Origin: Aculops lycopersici
Lineage: Eukaryota > Arthropoda > Arachnida > Trombidiformes > Eriophyidae
Assembly (NCBI GenBank): GCA_015350385.1
Contig: WNKI01000003.1
Coordinates: forward strand, 2,140,698 to 2,204,697
DNA length: 64,000 nucleotides
Direction of reading: 5' to 3'
This document shows positions 37,465-49,237 of the stretch, piece by piece. The translations under genes were made by a program, and so were the position numbers. The notes beneath the pieces are model-generated. The model was not told where the DNA came from. It ran no database searches and was given only the letters and a program-made list of their open reading frames with translations. Numbering within the stretch: position 1 is the stretch's first letter; each line of letters begins with the position of its first letter.

Positions 37465-39234
37465 CAGTAACATTAGTAAGCTAGCTGATCGAATATTAAC
37501 AAAGACTAAAACTACAAATTCAATGGCGCGCCGGCAACAACAAATCAATCATCTTATCATATAATTAAGTCCGGCACCTATAAAATAACAATACAATGGC
37601 TAAATCATAATAACAATCATAAATAATGGCTATAAAAACGATAAATAATGGCACTAAATCAATCAATGGCAAATAATAACAAAATACCAACTACAGGCAA
37701 AACAGCCGTGACTATAGTCGACTTCAGGCGGGTTCTTATTTCTTATCCACCTCTTGAAGATCGAGCAAATATATTGTGATCGCACCATTGATAGGAGTAG
37801 GGCTATAGAACGACCTCTTTGCCTGTAGATCGCCTACCCACAGTGAAGTCGCGGCATGATATAGTTCCACCAGTTGAGCGAACATCAAGGCCTAACAGCT
37901 TCCGGTGTTTGCAAAGACTGCGCGTCCACGAGACTAAGGGTACTAGTCGCCGTTTGGCATCGATTGATTGGCTAAGACATCATCTGGGAGGCCTACCATT
38001 TGATACGACTAGTTGAACAGCCGATGACAGACGGAGTGGTTTGAACCTCGCTAATTAGCGGTAGTCATTAGTAGTAAGAGTAATAATACAAACATAATAA
38101 GCGCATAAATAATAATCATAATAATAATAGTCAGCAAACGAACTGACGGTTGACCAGCAAACGTACTGGCAACTTAATAATTAATATAATAATAATAATA
38201 ATAAGCCGATATAAGCCAATAATAAGCCAATAATCATAGCATAAATAAGCCGAACAATCATAATAATAATAACAAGGCCAATGATCATAATAATCGTCAG
38301 CAATCGAACTGACCAACACAAGCAACAGCTGATAAAATAACTCCCGGGAGAATCGATAATCTACCAATAACTAATTGATATCTGACACTAATTTACGAGC
38401 AAATAGCCATCTAAATCAAATAACTCTAATAAGTTGCATAATCTACCTAAACAACAAACAAAACAGTAGGCTAATTAGCCGTAAGATAACATAAGTTACC
38501 CCAAAATACCTTAACGAATGAGCCAAAGTTTTCAACCTCTTTTCCAAAAATTTGGTGGTCGGTAGCCCTTTATTTCAGGTAAGATACCAGGTAAGTGGCC
38601 AGCGGATAGTGAGGGGAAAGAGGCGAAAGGAGAAGAGGAAGGAAAGAGAAACCCAAAAAACAAAAAATCTCCGAAATCGAACGACCAGTTTTTGAAATAG
38701 GATCATCAGAAATTCGATACCCAAAACCAGTAATCCGAAGTAGAAAGACCAAGCGCGCTCATCACTTCTACGCATGCGCCAAATTAGCGCTAGCAAAGCC
38801 AGCACCGCAAAAAAGAATACAGTTCAGTGCACAAAAGTCCATACACTCACACCGAAAATTACTTACGCGCGCAAAGTTAATTAGTGAATAATAATACAGT
38901 CATCATTTCAATTATCATTATCAAATATAATTATCACTTATCTACCGCTATCATTGGCATTAATATTATCCATCTAGCTACCCAAAAGAGTATTCAATCA
39001 ACACAATTATCATAATAGTCTTACAATTTGTTAGAACCTTGATACCAACACCTGTAGCAAGAGGATCAACCAGATACTCGAATTTACATGACAAACACGA
39101 TAACACCTATATTATCACTGAACCCATATTCGTTAATCAATCCAACTGTCTCTATATTACAATCCATCCAAGAGAGAAACTCTCATTTATATTAATATAC
39201 AATTATCCCAAGAGGAACTCAATCACTAGCCAAG
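37465..39234 (+). other. Spacer between pol and ORF3, 1.77 kb
   Basis: This AT-rich noncoding part of the element holds imperfect repeats of AATAATGGC at about 37570-37680 and of AATAAGCC/AATCATAATAAT at about 38090-38300. Short open frames on both strands (for example 37819-38016 on + and 38575-38805 on -) lack motifs. It may carry the 3' splice site or promoter needed for ORF3; no strong pyrimidine-rich acceptor stands out. Confidence 0.6.
38090..38300 (+). repeat. AAT-rich imperfect repeats inside the retrotransposon
   Basis: Runs of AATAATAAT are interleaved with ATAAGCC, GCCAATAATC and AATCATAATAAT units. Confidence 0.6.
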
Positions 39235-40713
39235 ATGTCACGATTAATGGCGGACACAGCCGACATTTGTTATAAGGATTGCTACCTACCATCGGAGTCA
39301 GATATGATGTGCTGCCTGGGCTGCTTCAAGCGCTTCCACTACGTTTGTAACCCATCATACAATCTGGAAACAAGTGATACATTTACCTGTCGCGACTGCG
39401 ATCCATTCATCGGAAATATCCCTAGCTCACAACCCATGGGAGATTCAGCTCCACCCGCTCCAACTAGCGTCGATAATATTGAGAACGTCCTCTGTATGGA
39501 CATATTGAATAACGATCCACCAAACTCAGATCATCCAGCGGACAAATCATCTCAAACCAAGGAAACTCAATCGTCTAGCTCATCTCAAACAAGTCAGCAA
39601 TCCACACATAGCAATCGCCAACCTTTAGCCAGTAGAACACAATCAATGGATAGACCATCGCCAATCTTAGTCGCCTGTGATGCCGGTAACCCAACACCAG
39701 GGACCTCTGGATTAGGCAACAGGAGAGAACCGCCTCAAACCGCTAGAAAATCAACAGCAACTCCGACAACAAGTACCAGGACCAATCTCATCAGAAGGAA
39801 GTCACCAGGTGGCATAATTATCCCAGTGGTATCAAGTTCCTCATCATCAGAGGATGACGGTGAAACCGAGATTGATGTAGGAGCCAACGAAGAACAGGAT
39901 GAGGATACGGAATATGAAGTCGGAGACATTATATCACACGGAACGAGAGGAGGAAAAATCCACTTCCAGGTGACTTGGAAAGGCTATCCCAACAGCGAAA
40001 AGAGTTGGCTCTCCGAAGAAGCCCTAGCTAACTGTCGCTCTAAGGTAGTTGCTTACCGAAGGAAAAAGAAGCTAGGACCAACAACTATCCCTAGACCAGC
40101 TGCCGGCTATGTGCCTACAACTAACTTGCCCAAGAATACAGCTAATTGGGTGGAATATGAGGAGATACTCAAAATAATCAAAGGATACGACATTCACAAG
40201 TTTAGTGAAAAGATACAAGTAAATCTCTACGAGGACAAACTGGAAAAGAGGGATCTCATCTATATTATCCCCATTGGCACCCACGCGACTACGGGATTAT
40301 ATATTGCTCGCACCAACACCATGTATATAGGAGATGGAGCTAACGAAGTCCTACAGAGCGAGGAGTACTTGAAACAAGCCAAGGAGTTAATTGATGCTAC
40401 CATCAAACCCATTAAGGTAATAGGACAACGCGCTGTGGATCATTGCGCAACATCATCTGCGTTAATCGCATTGGTTTTCATGAGATTATACGTGAAGAAA
40501 CATTCAATACCGAGCGAGATAACACTGCCTAAATCCACTCAGAATTACATGGTAAAAACTTACCATAAGGAAGACTCGGTACCTATCACAGGATGGAAGC
40601 CAATTGGAGAAAACCTGATAAAGGACACCTGTCCAAACTGCTCTAAGGTCTTTCGCTCTCAACGCAACGCTTACATCAACCACATGCGTTTCTGCAAACC
40701 AAAACATCAATAA
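39235..40713 (+). CDS. Retrotransposon ORF3: PHD-like finger, chromodomain, Ulp1-like region, C2HC finger
   Basis: This 492-residue protein occupies the env position. Residues 12-55 form a PHD-like C4HC3 finger: C12, C16, C27, C30, H35, C38, C52, C55, with Cx3C in the first pair. A Ser/Thr/Pro-rich linker follows. Residues 226-278 are a chromodomain (EYEVGDIISHG...FQVTWKGYPNSEKSWLSEEAL) with the aromatic cage candidates Y227, W248 and Y251. Residues about 320-425 are globular and carry H350, D367, Q398 and C404; the spacings H+17=D and Q+6=C equal those of the Ulp1/SENP (C48) active site. A CPNC...H483...C487 finger ends the protein. There is no signal peptide or membrane helix, so it is not an envelope protein. 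Histone-reading by the first two domains and a protease fold are inferred. The frame is open 13 codons upstream of the ATG, so a spliced start is possible. Confidence 0.85.
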   Translation: MSRLMADTADICYKDCYLPSESDMMCCLGCFKRFHYVCNPSYNLETSDTFTCRDCDPFIGNIPSSQPMGDSAPPAPTSVDNIENVLCMDILNNDPPNSDHPADKSSQTKETQSSSSSQTSQQSTHSNRQPLASRTQSMDRPSPILVACDAGNPTPGTSGLGNRREPPQTARKSTATPTTSTRTNLIRRKSPGGIIIPVVSSSSSSEDDGETEIDVGANEEQDEDTEYEVGDIISHGTRGGKIHFQVTWKGYPNSEKSWLSEEALANCRSKVVAYRRKKKLGPTTIPRPAAGYVPTTNLPKNTANWVEYEEILKIIKGYDIHKFSEKIQVNLYEDKLEKRDLIYIIPIGTHATTGLYIARTNTMYIGDGANEVLQSEEYLKQAKELIDATIKPIKVIGQRAVDHCATSSALIALVFMRLYVKKHSIPSEITLPKSTQNYMVKTYHKEDSVPITGWKPIGENLIKDTCPNCSKVFRSQRNAYINHMRFCKPKHQ

Positions 40714-40851
40714 TAACAAGCTAATCATCACAAACACTCTCAACCTCAATTAGTGAGACGGAAGTCTCAACAGCCAAAAACCTACCATGACTATTATATC
40801 GCCAATTATCAATGCAAAACTTATATCTTTTTCCCATTTAAAACGATAGTG

Positions 40852-41035
40852 TGTGGTGTCGGTGATGCGCGAGCAGCCCGAGGGTACACGCCCTCTTCGA
40901 TCAGTACACACCCCTTATTAGCTACCCGAACGGGTATATAAAGACGGGAGAATAAAAAACCGACACACAGTCGCTCATACACAAAACTACAGTAAACGTG
41001 CTTTTCCCTTTACTTCTTTAGTCTACGGTACAACA
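40852..41035 (+). repeat. 3' LTR, 184 bp
   Basis: It has the same length and, as read, the same sequence as the 5' LTR. It ends ACAACA at 41035, followed by the CTTT duplication. The bases just before it (AAAACGATAGTG) are only weakly purine-rich, so no clear polypurine tract is visible. Confidence 0.95.
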
Positions 41036-41039
41036 CTTT
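41036..41039. repeat. Target site duplication, right copy (CTTT)
   Basis: It matches 32373-32376 on the other side of the element. Confidence 0.8.
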
Positions 41040-41220
41040 GCGAGCTGCAAAATTAACGCGCAGATCGCAATGATTTTGAGCCGCGTTGAACGCATTAAAT
41101 GCATCTATGTGAAGAGAGGCTCATCAAGATACGAGAATACACAAATACACCTAGGACCTTGACAAGCTTGCGACTTCATCAGCTGAATTGGCAATATACT
41201 ACATTGATCAACCTCAAGTA

Positions 41221-41226
41221 TTTATT
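41221..41226 (-). terminator. Poly(A) signal of SKOR
   Basis: TTTATT on + (AATAAA on -) lies 27 bp after the SKOR stop and about 185 bp from the retrotransposon 3' LTR. Confidence 0.55.
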
Positions 41227-41252
41227 GTTGCTCCCATAAAATTTACCTGAAC

Positions 41253-43328
41253 CTAGATACTACTCGTGTCTGTGGGTGAAAATCTGTGAGAAATTTGAAA
41301 TCGAGAGCTCAAATCGTCGGGACCATGTCCAAGTTGGGTTTGCTGTTGCAAGATATTGGCGTTGCTCGCTTGCAAATTATGCACAAGTTGTCCCGTTAAG
41401 TTGCTCAAGTTTGACGCAGAGCCAACGGCCATCGGTGATGAAGTCTCATGATTGCTCATGGTGTTTGTTTGATTGCATTTTTGCTGCTGCATTGCGACTA
41501 GATTGGATTGAAGATGCTGCTGCTGCTGCTGGCGTTGCATGTTATAATTATCGTTGTTAGTTAAATTATTTGTCATTGCAACTCCTCCTGTGCCACATTG
41601 CAAGTTGGCCAATAGACTAGACCAAAGGTGATGCCTAAGTGCCATTTGAACATCGAAAGCCGAAGAAGTTTGCTGCTGCTGATCACCACTAGCGACACCG
41701 AGTCGGTGCGGTTGCATTAGTTGGGTATAGAGATGGTTGTAGATGAAGTTGTTTGTTGGTGATGCTCCGCTCAGAGTAGCTGATGTAGCATTCTGATATC
41801 TATTATGAGATCCAGCTATCAACTGCTGCTTGTTGCTTTGTAATCTGTCCGTACTATTGAGCAACTCCTCCACCAAAATCGACTGCGATGAATTTTGACT
41901 TGGTTGATTTAGTGCGAGAGCCAGAGAACCGGAACTAGGTGCTCCGATTTGTCCGCATGAACTGAAGGTCTGTGCTGGCATATGATGGTTATTGCTGAAT
42001 CTTTGATGAGCATGGCCATTTGTGCTCTCGGTTGGCTCAAAGAGTCTTTGAACCTTGTGATTTCCGGTTTGAGAAACTCCACGATGCCTAGTTTGCCCAT
42101 TGACTTGCGCTAGCGATCTCTTTGTCGGCTGGTGGCACCTTACATGAGTTGTCTTGGTGTTCTCGCTCATTGGCACTGAGGGCGAGGATGACCAGGGATT
42201 TGATGAAATAGGAAACCTTGAGTGACTCACAGGTGACTTCCTGCCAACCATTGCACCACCCGTTTTCAAATCCTCACTGATATCTGCACCCGACTCCTCG
42301 CTGAAATTAGAATTGTCTTGATGATCGTCGAATACAACATCGATAACTTGGTCAGATTCGTCTTGCTGGCGATCAGCGAGCGATGCAATAGCGCAACTTC
42401 GTGTACTGCCTGAGTTGTTATTGCTATTATTATTGTTGTTGTTGTTGCTGTTATTGGTTCGATTAGTCGGGGATGGTGCCGACTTGCCGCCACTCATTGG
42501 GTGAAGCTGGGGATTTGAAGCTCGCCTGCGTGTTCCGCCATTGAATAGAGATTTGACATCTTCCCATGCATAACGAACATCCTGACTATGCTCCTGAGTC
42601 CAGTCCAAATCGATGTGCTTCCGCCACGAATTAATATTTGGCGAATCGGGGGGATTGCAATCGGTGATATGCGGTTGTCTATGGGAGTGGAAAATAAACT
42701 TATTTGGAGAATAGTATTCGCCACAATAGAAGCATTCAATGCACTTGGCCCGTGAGCTTATGTAACGAGCCGGTACAAAGCGACCCTTGCATCCGTAGTT
42801 GACTCGATGCGCAACGGTGAAATAAAAGTTCTCAGGTAACTCAGGTGGTTGCTCTTCGACTAAAAATGAGCGACACAATCTCTCTGCCTCGCGCCTTGTG
42901 ATCATGCCGCAACGACGCGACGAACTTGGCATAGCTCCAGCTCGGCGTAACATTTCTAATTGAATTGGAGTGCATTGGACACAAGTGATACCAAGAGCAA
43001 CGCGGCGATTGTGTATCTCATTATAACTGAAATCTTTCAACAGTGTATTCGATATCTGAGCCAAACATAAACGCTCACGTCCATTTATAGTCAGAGCTAC
43101 TATCCGAGACCCAAATAGGTTGACCTGATTGACCTCCTCGAAATCTTGTGGCTTAAAGTTCGTCGTGGTAGTTGCTGTGGAGGTTGACTTCATTTCAATT
43201 GGAACTTGATTGCTACTGCAATGCGTTTGATTGCTTTCAACTGACTGCCGACTCGTGGTCATGGTAGAGCGAGGCGAGGATAGAGTTTCTTCATCCCCGT
43301 AGGTGTTGACAATTGACTCGTCTTGCAT
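41253..43328 (-). CDS. fuss: SKI-family transcriptional corepressor (SKOR/Fussel)
   Basis: This 691-residue protein has the Ski/Sno/Dac homology domain at about 70-155 (RERLCLAQISNTLLKDFSYNEIHNRRVALGITCVQCTPIQLEMLRRAGAMPSSSRRCGMITRREAERLC) and the SAND-like SMAD4-binding domain at about 165-262 (YGCKGRFVPARYISSRAKCIECFYCGEYYSPNKFIFHSH...NSWRKHI...YAWEDVKSLFNGGTRRR). The sequence fits SKOR/Fussel rather than Ski or SnoN. These nuclear corepressors act in subsets of neurons and modulate BMP/TGF-beta output. The rest is low-complexity with Asn, Ser and Gln runs. The domain part is nearly unchanged while the tail is disordered. The gene is one coding exon; noncoding 5' exons are possible in the 6.5-kb upstream gap. 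Confidence 0.94.
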   Translation of the reverse strand: MQDESIVNTYGDEETLSSPRSTMTTSRQSVESNQTHCSSNQVPIEMKSTSTATTTTNFKPQDFEEVNQVNLFGSRIVALTINGRERLCLAQISNTLLKDFSYNEIHNRRVALGITCVQCTPIQLEMLRRAGAMPSSSRRCGMITRREAERLCRSFLVEEQPPELPENFYFTVAHRVNYGCKGRFVPARYISSRAKCIECFYCGEYYSPNKFIFHSHRQPHITDCNPPDSPNINSWRKHIDLDWTQEHSQDVRYAWEDVKSLFNGGTRRRASNPQLHPMSGGKSAPSPTNRTNNSNNNNNNNSNNNSGSTRSCAIASLADRQQDESDQVIDVVFDDHQDNSNFSEESGADISEDLKTGGAMVGRKSPVSHSRFPISSNPWSSSPSVPMSENTKTTHVRCHQPTKRSLAQVNGQTRHRGVSQTGNHKVQRLFEPTESTNGHAHQRFSNNHHMPAQTFSSCGQIGAPSSGSLALALNQPSQNSSQSILVEELLNSTDRLQSNKQQLIAGSHNRYQNATSATLSGASPTNNFIYNHLYTQLMQPHRLGVASGDQQQQTSSAFDVQMALRHHLWSSLLANLQCGTGGVAMTNNLTNNDNYNMQRQQQQQHLQSNLVAMQQQKCNQTNTMSNHETSSPMAVGSASNLSNLTGQLVHNLQASNANILQQQTQLGHGPDDLSSRFQISHRFSPTDTSSI

Positions 43329-46300
43329 TTTGATCTGAATACTTTGATAAATCTTCGAATGATAGTTTTAATTTGAAGTGGGCCTTCGGTTGTCGTTCAG
43401 TAATCTCTCACCTAGCGACTTACGAAACATAAGGGCTGAAATCCTGAACATGTTCACTGGTCGTTAAAAGAATAGAGAGTGTGAATTTAATGGCACTGCT
43501 GCTGTTCAAAAGGAGCAAAGTTGATCCAAATTAGGCGGTTGGTGAAAGCGCGCATGCGCAATATAAAGAACCCGATTCCTCCAAAGCGACATGGGTACAT
43601 GGAATGAACTAAGAGCCCAAATTGGACTCTGAAACCAATTCGACTGAGATGGTGAACCCATCACTTTGTATACGATTGTAGGAGCAGACTAACATGTTTT
43701 CTACTTACCTGAGCTAAGTAAAAAGACCTAAAAGGCGGAAGCTGGCTCACTGGTATATAGGATATTTGTTTAACTTTAACTCTCTGGAAGTTGTAATGTA
43801 AGTCCACATTCGCATATAGGCCGTTAAGCGGTAGTCAATAATGCCTCTAGCTATCGAGGGTTTTCATCACCATGTAAATCCAATGACACGATGTTGTCTG
43901 ATAGTTCTGAGCAAATCTGTTGAACTCAAATGCAAATAGTTACTGGTTGTAAGAGCATCTTAGTGGTAGACGTGAAATCAATTCAATTTGGAAAGAAAGT
44001 GAACTCAATTAATTTACCTGCCTCGATCCAGTTCAAGTAGGTAACGGTCATCAGATGCGCTCTCCTTAGATCGTTTCGGTTTGTCAATTCTATTCTTGGG
44101 TAATGTCGCTAGAGTCCTCGACTATCTTGGTTAGTTTGACAAAATCAACATTAGGGTAGAGCTACATTGTGTTGGTTATTTTGTCATGTTTAAAAGGCAG
44201 TACATCCTAAGGCTCAGCCTCATATTGTTGTTGCCTAGAATTTCTTTGTGTAATAGTAGAGCAAACAGACTCGTTGCCTGATCCTTATAGCTGATTTTGT
44301 TTACCTTCACTTATATCAATTGAAGTTGAACTCAATTGAATTCTCGCTTAGATCAATAATAGTCGGCTCATTAACTCGAAGCAAGTCTGTTTCATCAACT
44401 TGGCCACACGACCAACTCGGTTGGACTGAAACACTTCAGGCGTAACTTTGTTACTCTATCTACTGAAATCGATACTAATACGGATAACGATGATGATGAC
44501 TACGAGGATGATGTCATTGTAGTATAATTGAAACATAACACATATATCCAATGCAATGTGATGATGATTGATTTGTGTCCGTCCTTCGTTAAGCCGTTTG
44601 TAGAGGATTGCTGTTGAGATGGCGCTATTCTTTGTGTAAGTGCTTATTATGACTTACTATTAGTTCCACGAGAAGAACTAGTGCTACATGCAAACTATCA
44701 ATCGAGTTAACCTTAATGGATTGATAATGTGCGTCAGCAAGTATAGTTTGAGTGTGTAAGTAGGTAAGAAACCAGTATGCTTGAGCTTCCAACTCGATTC
44801 CAAGCGCAAGCGGCGCCGATTTCCAAGAAGCAAAAGCAATTACCTCTATTGACAAAGTGATATCACTTATGTTAGAATTTGCCTGTTTAGCAGGAGGCCT
44901 TGTATTGTTACCTGCACCATTGTTGTTGTTGCTGTTATTTTATCTCGATTTAGCCGAAATGATGATTGATTGTTGCGATGATTTTGGCTGAACATTCTCT
45001 TGACTTGGCTTGTTGTTCTCTCGTTTTTCACCAAGAGTCCAATATGATTTAGACGGTACTCTATGATGTCATGTGAGTGTAGTAGTTCCTGCTCACTGGC
45101 GCATAAGTTTTCACACTACTGCAAAACTTCTATGAACTAGATCGTTCCTTGTAATTGGGTGTTACATTACCGCGATAACATTGCGCTTCTAATCTCGAGG
45201 TGAGACCGTAACTCACTACAAATATCTCGTCCTGCGCGACGCACTCTTACACCTCTCACTCGATTGAGTAAATTAAATCGATTACAATAAATATATCGAA
45301 TCATATGTGTGTATAAAAATAAAAATATTTCTATCCGATCCATTGCGGAATCTCATAACATTTTGATATGTTCGCCCAAACAACGCCGATAATTTCCAGT
45401 CCATTGACTCCATTGAACGAGCGCTTCGTGCGCCAAGTCCGGGCCTCACCTCAAGTCATTCAATTGGAATAATATTTGTCGTCATATAAGCATGATGTCA
45501 CAAGTAATGATAATAAAATTTTTCACACTATTTACAAATGTCTCGAAGATGGGAAAGTTAGTGTATTTATTTAAAATCAAGAAACTCGATGTTCGTTATA
45601 ATCGACAGAAGTAAGAATATCGCGCGTTACATTTTGCATGAGGCCAATTTCTGGTATCGTATAAATTGAAGCAAGTCAAACGTGAGTGAACAATTGAATT
45701 TTATCAAATTCGCAACAATTCGCTCGGCGGGTTCACAAATTTGTGCGCCACACTTGATTGGGTTGCACAATTCAAAGCGCACTGATTTCAGGGCGCCAGT
45801 TTAACGCGCGCAACGCGTGTTGGCTCTTATTCGTCCGATACAATATTCCGTTCTCCCTACCGTTTTGTATTCTTCTCACTGGAGCAGGCTCTAAAGTATC
45901 CCCTTACAAACAATCGAAACAGTCTAGTATCAAGCAAGTAACAAGGTGTCCAATTACAAGCGTGACAACAATGGCGACTCATTAACTTAAGCCTTTGTAA
46001 TTGGCACCTGCCAGGCATAGAAAATCTATCGTCAAATGAGATTACAACTCATTAACACCAACCAACCAACCAGCAATAGGTTAGTTGGAGCGAAAGAAGG
46101 TTGTGCGCCATCTATCCCAGTGAAGCCCCTTGATGATTGTTAATTGTACCTAATCATGCTATTCAGTTGAAAAGAACGAAAAAACCCTGTGAGGTAACTA
46201 GTAATGAATTGACTCATCGCACCACTACTCTGCTAATTGAATGTTTTGCTTTAGTTCCATTCGATTTAAATAAGTTGGCCCACGGGAATCGTTTTTGACC

Positions 46301-49094
46301 AAACAGTATCAGGTTACATCAAATGAACAACTTGCTATGGATTTTGGGTGCGGCGAGCTAAAAACTCTCTTGATAATCTAGTTTGTAGATTACCTCTAGA
46401 GGAGTGAAAATCTCAGCTAGAAATCAGATGTTATTTGGGTCACGCCGTGAAAACCGAATTGTCGCTCACCTATATGCGTGCAGACTTATACTAATACCAA
46501 GAGGAACATTGGAAGGAGATGAGTTTGATACTGAGATGACCACCAGCTTAGTTTGCCAGAGAGAATTTTCCCTTTCAATTCAAGTAATGATATTCAAACT
46601 TAATTGGTGCCATGCCAACTAATGAGCTGCTGATAATAGGAGACAGAGAAAGACGAGCGGTCAGGTAACCAGAGACTTTGAATGCTTAAGTTTCACACGA
46701 GCCTTATGCTTGAGCTGCTTTATTCTATTATGATATGTTATGTTATGTTACATGACTTTATATGCAGCTCAGCGTAATAAATCCATATGAAACGATGTTG
46801 ACATGATCATTTATAACATAAACCTGTTTTGTCGCCCGCTCATTAAGTTAGCTGAGCAAAGCGAAGCACAAAATCAATTGCTTTCACCCACCTAACTGCA
46901 CTAATGATGCGACTTAGAGTCTAATGCATTAATGATGATCAATTGAGTTCTGCGGTTACGTTATCGATTACGTTACGATCATATGTTCCCCTGCTTCTAA
47001 CTCCTCCGGCCGCCGCCCTAATTTGTGTGATGAAGAGCGAAGAGGTCGCTCTAATGATCTACCTGCGGTTAGTTCCGTGGCGACCATTTGGCCCTCATTA
47101 GGTGACCGCGTGGCAAATAGCGAGTGAATGGCCACCATGGTGGTCGTTGTTTAGGTTGTTAGGTTCAAATGGTGTCCATTTAGTAGCAGCCAGACGCAAA
47201 ACTTTGCTTTTGAGCAAAGCGGAAATGTTACCGCAAACCAAAAGCAAAATTATCGTTTGCCGCTTTTACTTTCATAAAGTTAATCCCACTTTACTCGTCG
47301 TGTGAAACCGTCCTCTTATCATTGTTTCGTTGCCTCACATTACGTTAGTACCTTTTCACAATTTCAATTGAGATTTCAATTGTAACAATTCAATTGTAAC
47401 GATTCAATTCGCGTGCCGCTAGTCGCGAAAACTTCCAACGTATTGATTGCGCAACTTTACTTTGCCCCGTAATCCGATATGCCAATTGGATCAGTGAACA
47501 AGATAGATCAAGTGGACTTTATTTGGCGGTCGGTAGTTGGCGTGTCGCGTGTCTGGCCAATCGAAGTAGGGGCTTGAATTTATCTCATCAATACAAGTAT
47601 TGTATTACTCCAGTTTCCTGTCGATGATGGTTCTATTCAATACCAATGGAACAACTCACAAAACAACACCACCAACAACGAAGACAAACAATCTTTTTTT
47701 GATTGTCGTCACTCGTGAATTTGTCGTCAATGGTGAATAGTGGGTGGGGAAACAATCAAAATTGATGTCGTCATTTTGGATATATTTATGTTGTCGTTCT
47801 CACGATAGATTTACCTACATTTTCTGTGTTGTTTTATTTATTTTGATTGAGGAAATCATTTTAGTTATTTGGATCAATTTGCTCTGGTTTAACTCAACCA
47901 AACTCAACTAAACTCGGCTCCGATACATGATTTAGACGACTACGTGTCAAATTTATAGAAACAACCTCGAGATGCCTGAAGTTTTGCGCTCACTTAGGAT
48001 AATGTTTCCACTGGCTAACTGAATTGTGTTGCTATTGCATTAGTCGCTAGGTTAAAAGGTGAGTCTTTTCCTCGGTCTCTTGGGTTGGTACTAGCGATGG
48101 GTTCCAACAGAAAAAAGAATCGATTACCTCAATTTGTGACAAGTAGATTCTGTGGCTACTACTAAAACAACAACAAAAGCAACAAACTAAATGCTAGCCA
48201 CGAATCAAGTTACCTCAAGTCAATGGAACGAATGACTCGAGGCACTACAACAATGACACCAACTTCCCGCCTCCACTGACCGTAATGCACTTAGTGTCTG
48301 TCGGGTCCGAACGGATCCTGTTAGGTTAGGTCAGGTTAGCTGATATTGGTTTAGATTTAGGAGGTGGTCGATTGTGGCCAAACTTAGTTGAAGGAGCAAC
48401 TATTGCATGCACCATGACATTCACAACCGTTGCGCGATGGGCGACAAATACATTTGCCACCAATCCGTCCATCCGCCAATGTTGTAGTTGCAAATGGTAG
48501 CTAATACTCCTAGGAGAACTAGTCAAGGAAAGAGGAAGAGAAAGAGAAAGAAAGGAAGGAAGGAAGCAACTGAGAAACTGAGAGAAGCAAGAAAATAAAT
48601 TGGTTCAATGGGGAGCAAATTACGTCGTCAAACGGCACACTTTTGTTGTTGCTAGCTCTAGTACCTATTTCTTGTTCTAGCCTCAAAACCAAACACGGAC
48701 TGGCCATTGTTACTTTGAGCTCCGTGTCGGTGGTAGCAAAAATAACAGCAGCAATAAAATTTGATTCTATCCACTCTCTACCTAGCTATACTTTCGTTCA
48801 TTCCCCCCAAGTCTAGTCTCACTTTTTTCCTGTTATTGAATTTCCAACTCCCACCATCAGTGGCATTTGATGTTGGATTCAAGCGAAACTGGCAAGTGGT
48901 TTTGTTACTTCCGTTTCCTTGCCTTCTCCTGTTCAATGCTCTCACTTATGTACTTGATATTTATGTATCTCTCGCTAAACTCACATCAATATATCAGTCC
49001 CTTCTCCTCCCTTTTTCTTGTGCCAACTCTAGCTTTAATGCTGTAATACAGTTGAAATCTTGGAGTAAATTCGATTTTCTCTCCCGAGAGGGAA

Positions 49095-49113
49095 AGAGAG
49101 AGAGAGAGAGAGC
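49095..49113 (+). repeat. GA dinucleotide tract
   Basis: A GAGAGA run of about 19 bases in intergenic DNA. Confidence 0.9.
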
Positions 49114-49237
49114 GAGAGACAAAAGACAGAGAGAAAGTGCCACCTACTTGTCTCCTTCTCTCTATATAATTTGTTATCGCTACTCTAACGTTCACATCCA
49201 GACGCTCAAGGATTCCAACAATGAGAGTGGATAAAGT

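Larger units (their letters stand above)
32377..41035 (+). mobile_element. Complete Ty3/gypsy-type LTR retrotransposon with a third ORF
   Basis: This 8659-bp element is bounded by two 184-bp LTRs (32377-32560 and 40852-41035) beginning TG and ending CA. The flanking target duplication is CTTT (32373-32376 and 41036-41039). Reading the two LTRs against each other I found no difference, which points to a very recent insertion. Inside are gag, pol in the -1 frame (protease, RT, two RNase H regions, integrase; the PR-RT-RNH-IN order is that of Ty3/gypsy), a 1.77-kb spacer and a large third ORF. All three frames are open, so the copy may be competent. It sits between the mS37 promoter (-) and the 3' end of SKOR (-), all spacing under 220 bp. 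Confidence 0.96.

Noticed and set aside
38575..38805. Hydrophobic antisense open frame inside the retrotransposon
   Set aside because: It is short, lies in AT- and purine-biased spacer, and has no promoter or motif; likely chance.
39235..40713. ORF3 as an envelope gene
   Set aside because: There is no signal peptide, membrane helix or fusion-protein layout; zinc fingers and a chromodomain point to a nuclear protein.
48315..48345. TTAGG-like bases suggesting a telomeric repeat
   Set aside because: Only two tandem units are present, with a third imperfect one; too few for an internal telomere array.
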